DNA from: Desulfobulbaceae bacterium
GTDB lineage: Bacteria; Desulfobacterota; Desulfobulbia; Desulfobulbales; SURF-16
Reading direction: 5' to 3'
NCBI GenBank assembly: GCA_023230525.1
Contig: JALNXE010000064.1
Coordinates: 1 to 25,344, forward strand
Length of the DNA stretch: 25,344 bases
Shown: positions 24,152 through 25,344 of the stretch, one piece after another
Position numbering within the stretch: the stretch's first letter is position 1
Layout: every line of letters starts with the position of its first letter
Notes under the pieces: model-generated
The model's input: the letters and a program-made list of their open reading frames with translations, nothing else
Databases searched by the model: none
What the model was told of the DNA's origin: nothing
Made by a program: the position numbers and the translations under genes

Positions 24152-25171
24152 TTATTTTTTTGTTTTCTGATACCATGACACCGTTTTTTCAAGACCTTGT
24201 TCAACGGTCAGGGGCGGCTGCCAGTGCAGCAACGTTTTCGCCTTCCGCGCATCCACCTGCAATGAACCGCATATTTTAGCAATCGCTTCCGCCCTCCCAA
24301 GCAATCGCGCCCCCATGCGCAGGAGCCCGATCGGGCAACCCGGCAATTTTGGTTTTTTCCCCATATAAAAGGCAATCCTGCAAATCAGCTCGGGGGTGGA
24401 CAGGGTTTCGTTGTCGGCAACCAGAAAAGTTTCATTTGCGGCGGCGGGATGACTGATGCATTGCATTAAAAAATCCACCAGATTATCCAGACAGAGCAGA
24501 CTCCGTCTGTTTGCAACACTGCCGAACGGCAGGGGAATTCCTTTATCGATCATTCGTAACAAACTCAAGAAATTAGCTTTTACACCTTCGCCATAGATAA
24601 GCGGCGGCCGGACGATAACCGTTTCCATGCCTGTGGCGGAGGCTATCAACCTTAATTCCCGCTCCGCTTCCCATTTGGATATTGCATACCCGCCCTGGGG
24701 ACGGGGAACGTCTGCTTCCGAAAAGGCAACAGGCAGTTCATCATGACCCTGGCCAGTAAAAAAACCAGGGTGCAATGCGGTTTTTTCCCCATGCACCTTG
24801 ACCGTGCTTAAATAGACAAAACGGCGCACCCCTGCTCGCGCTGCCTGATTTGCCAGATTGACCGTTCCCTGGGTGTTGACTGTGCGGTATTCATCCAGGC
24901 AATGCGCCGGGTCCTCATGGGTCACATGAACACGCGCCGCCAGATGAACTACCGTATCCACATCGCGCAATGCCTGTGACCAATCCGTATCAGGCGATAT
25001 GTCGCCGGTATTGATATAACTGAGGCCGTTTTTATAGTTGTCGGCGGAATCGCCTTGTAAATCGGAAGCGAACCCTCTGACTGAGGCCAGCACCTTATAT
25101 CCTTGAGATATTAGAACGTTGCACAAGGAGCGACCGACAAAACCTGTTGCACCGGTTACCATGACTCGCAT
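24152..25171 (-). CDS. WbpV/WreQ-like NAD-dependent sugar 4-reductase/epimerase
   Basis: This 339-residue extended SDR has TGATGFVG at 6-13, the catalytic triad Ser122 or Thr123 (YLSTVKVHGE), Tyr162 and Lys166 (YAISK). NRRSLLCLDNLVD at 221-233 is characteristic of the WbpV/WreQ branch. It likely reduces the 4-keto-6-deoxy sugar made by the WbpM-like enzyme to UDP-QuiNAc or UDP-FucNAc. A general UDP-glucose 4-epimerase annotation would be less specific. The ATG at 25171 has AAAGAG about eleven bases upstream; an ATG three codons later is an alternative. Confidence 0.85.
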   Translation of the reverse strand: MRVMVTGATGFVGRSLCNVLISQGYKVLASVRGFASDLQGDSADNYKNGLSYINTGDISPDTDWSQALRDVDTVVHLAARVHVTHEDPAHCLDEYRTVNTQGTVNLANQAARAGVRRFVYLSTVKVHGEKTALHPGFFTGQGHDELPVAFSEADVPRPQGGYAISKWEAERELRLIASATGMETVIVRPPLIYGEGVKANFLSLLRMIDKGIPLPFGSVANRRSLLCLDNLVDFLMQCISHPAAANETFLVADNETLSTPELICRIAFYMGKKPKLPGCPIGLLRMGARLLGRAEAIAKICGSLQVDARKAKTLLHWQPPLTVEQGLEKTVSWYQKTKK

Positions 25172-25344
25172 GAGATTTGTAACTCTTTATCCATATCAGG
25201 CGCTTCAGAGAGGACGGATTCGCTAACCCAAGTTTAACGCCATAAAAAATTTTCCATATATAATCAGCAAGTTGCAGCTCAAGAAAAGTTGCAGTGGCAC
25301 TACATTCGCGTATTTTGTCTATCAATTTATCAATTTCCGCACAC
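25095..25344 (-). CDS. Possible C-terminal fragment of an upstream gene, unrecognised
   Basis: One minus-strand frame is open from the right edge through to 25095, while the other two are stopped within the first bases. The peptide (for example IRECSATATFLELQLADYIW) looks protein-like, but it would overlap the reductase gene by 77 bases, and no family is recognised. It may instead be an AT-rich leader of the cassette. Confidence 0.25.
   Translation of the reverse strand, partial: CAEIDKLIDKIRECSATATFLELQLADYIWKIFYGVKLGLANPSSLKRLIWIKSYKSHASHGNRCNRFCRSLLVQRSNISRI

Overview
The window looks like chromosomal DNA from an anaerobic Gram-negative bacterium, most likely a Desulfobulbales-type member of the Desulfobacterota. 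This is inferred from gene content: an ole hydrocarbon operon joined to a dedicated fatty-acid module (a combination I recall from Desulfotalea and, for the fatty-acid half, from anammox bacteria), large sensory proteins, and a WbpV-WbpL-WbpM type O-antigen cassette. No rRNA, tRNA, CRISPR array, phage or transposase gene was found.

Left part (1-8417). A gene cut by the left edge encodes a fused polysaccharide deacetylase and processive family 2 glycosyltransferase. A GH26-like lipoprotein follows 11 bp later; together they suggest an exopolysaccharide synthesis and trimming pair. Next, on the minus strand, come a methyl-accepting chemotaxis protein and, upstream of it, an orphan family-3-type periplasmic solute-binding protein. 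After a long AT-rich intergenic region, a membrane histidine kinase (Cache, HAMP, PAS) is encoded on the plus strand. Its ATPase domain is strongly degenerate.

Centre (8477-20617), the main interest. Twelve minus-strand genes read in one direction: beta-ketoacyl-ACP synthase, ACP, two CrtI/phytoene-desaturase-like flavoproteins, FabG-, FabZ- and FabI-like enzymes, OleA, a stand-alone response regulator, OleB, OleC and OleD. The first seven can build and modify an ACP-bound acyl chain. The flavoproteins are candidates for placing or moving double bonds. OleA would then join two chains head to head, OleD reduce the beta-keto acid, OleC form a beta-lactone and OleB release CO2 to give a long internal olefin. 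The likely product is a very long polyunsaturated hydrocarbon. A good sigma70-like promoter overlapped by a dyad lies just upstream of the first gene. REP-like and other palindromic repeats sit in the wider gaps of the operon.

Right part (20707-25344). A small unrecognised four-helix membrane protein is divergent from the operon. Facing it are three minus-strand genes in the order WbpV-like 4-reductase, WbpL/WecA-like sugar-1-phosphate transferase, and WbpM/FlaA1-like 4,6-dehydratase. These would make UDP-QuiNAc or UDP-FucNAc and load it on undecaprenyl phosphate to start an O-antigen or capsule unit. A possible C-terminal gene fragment runs off the right edge.
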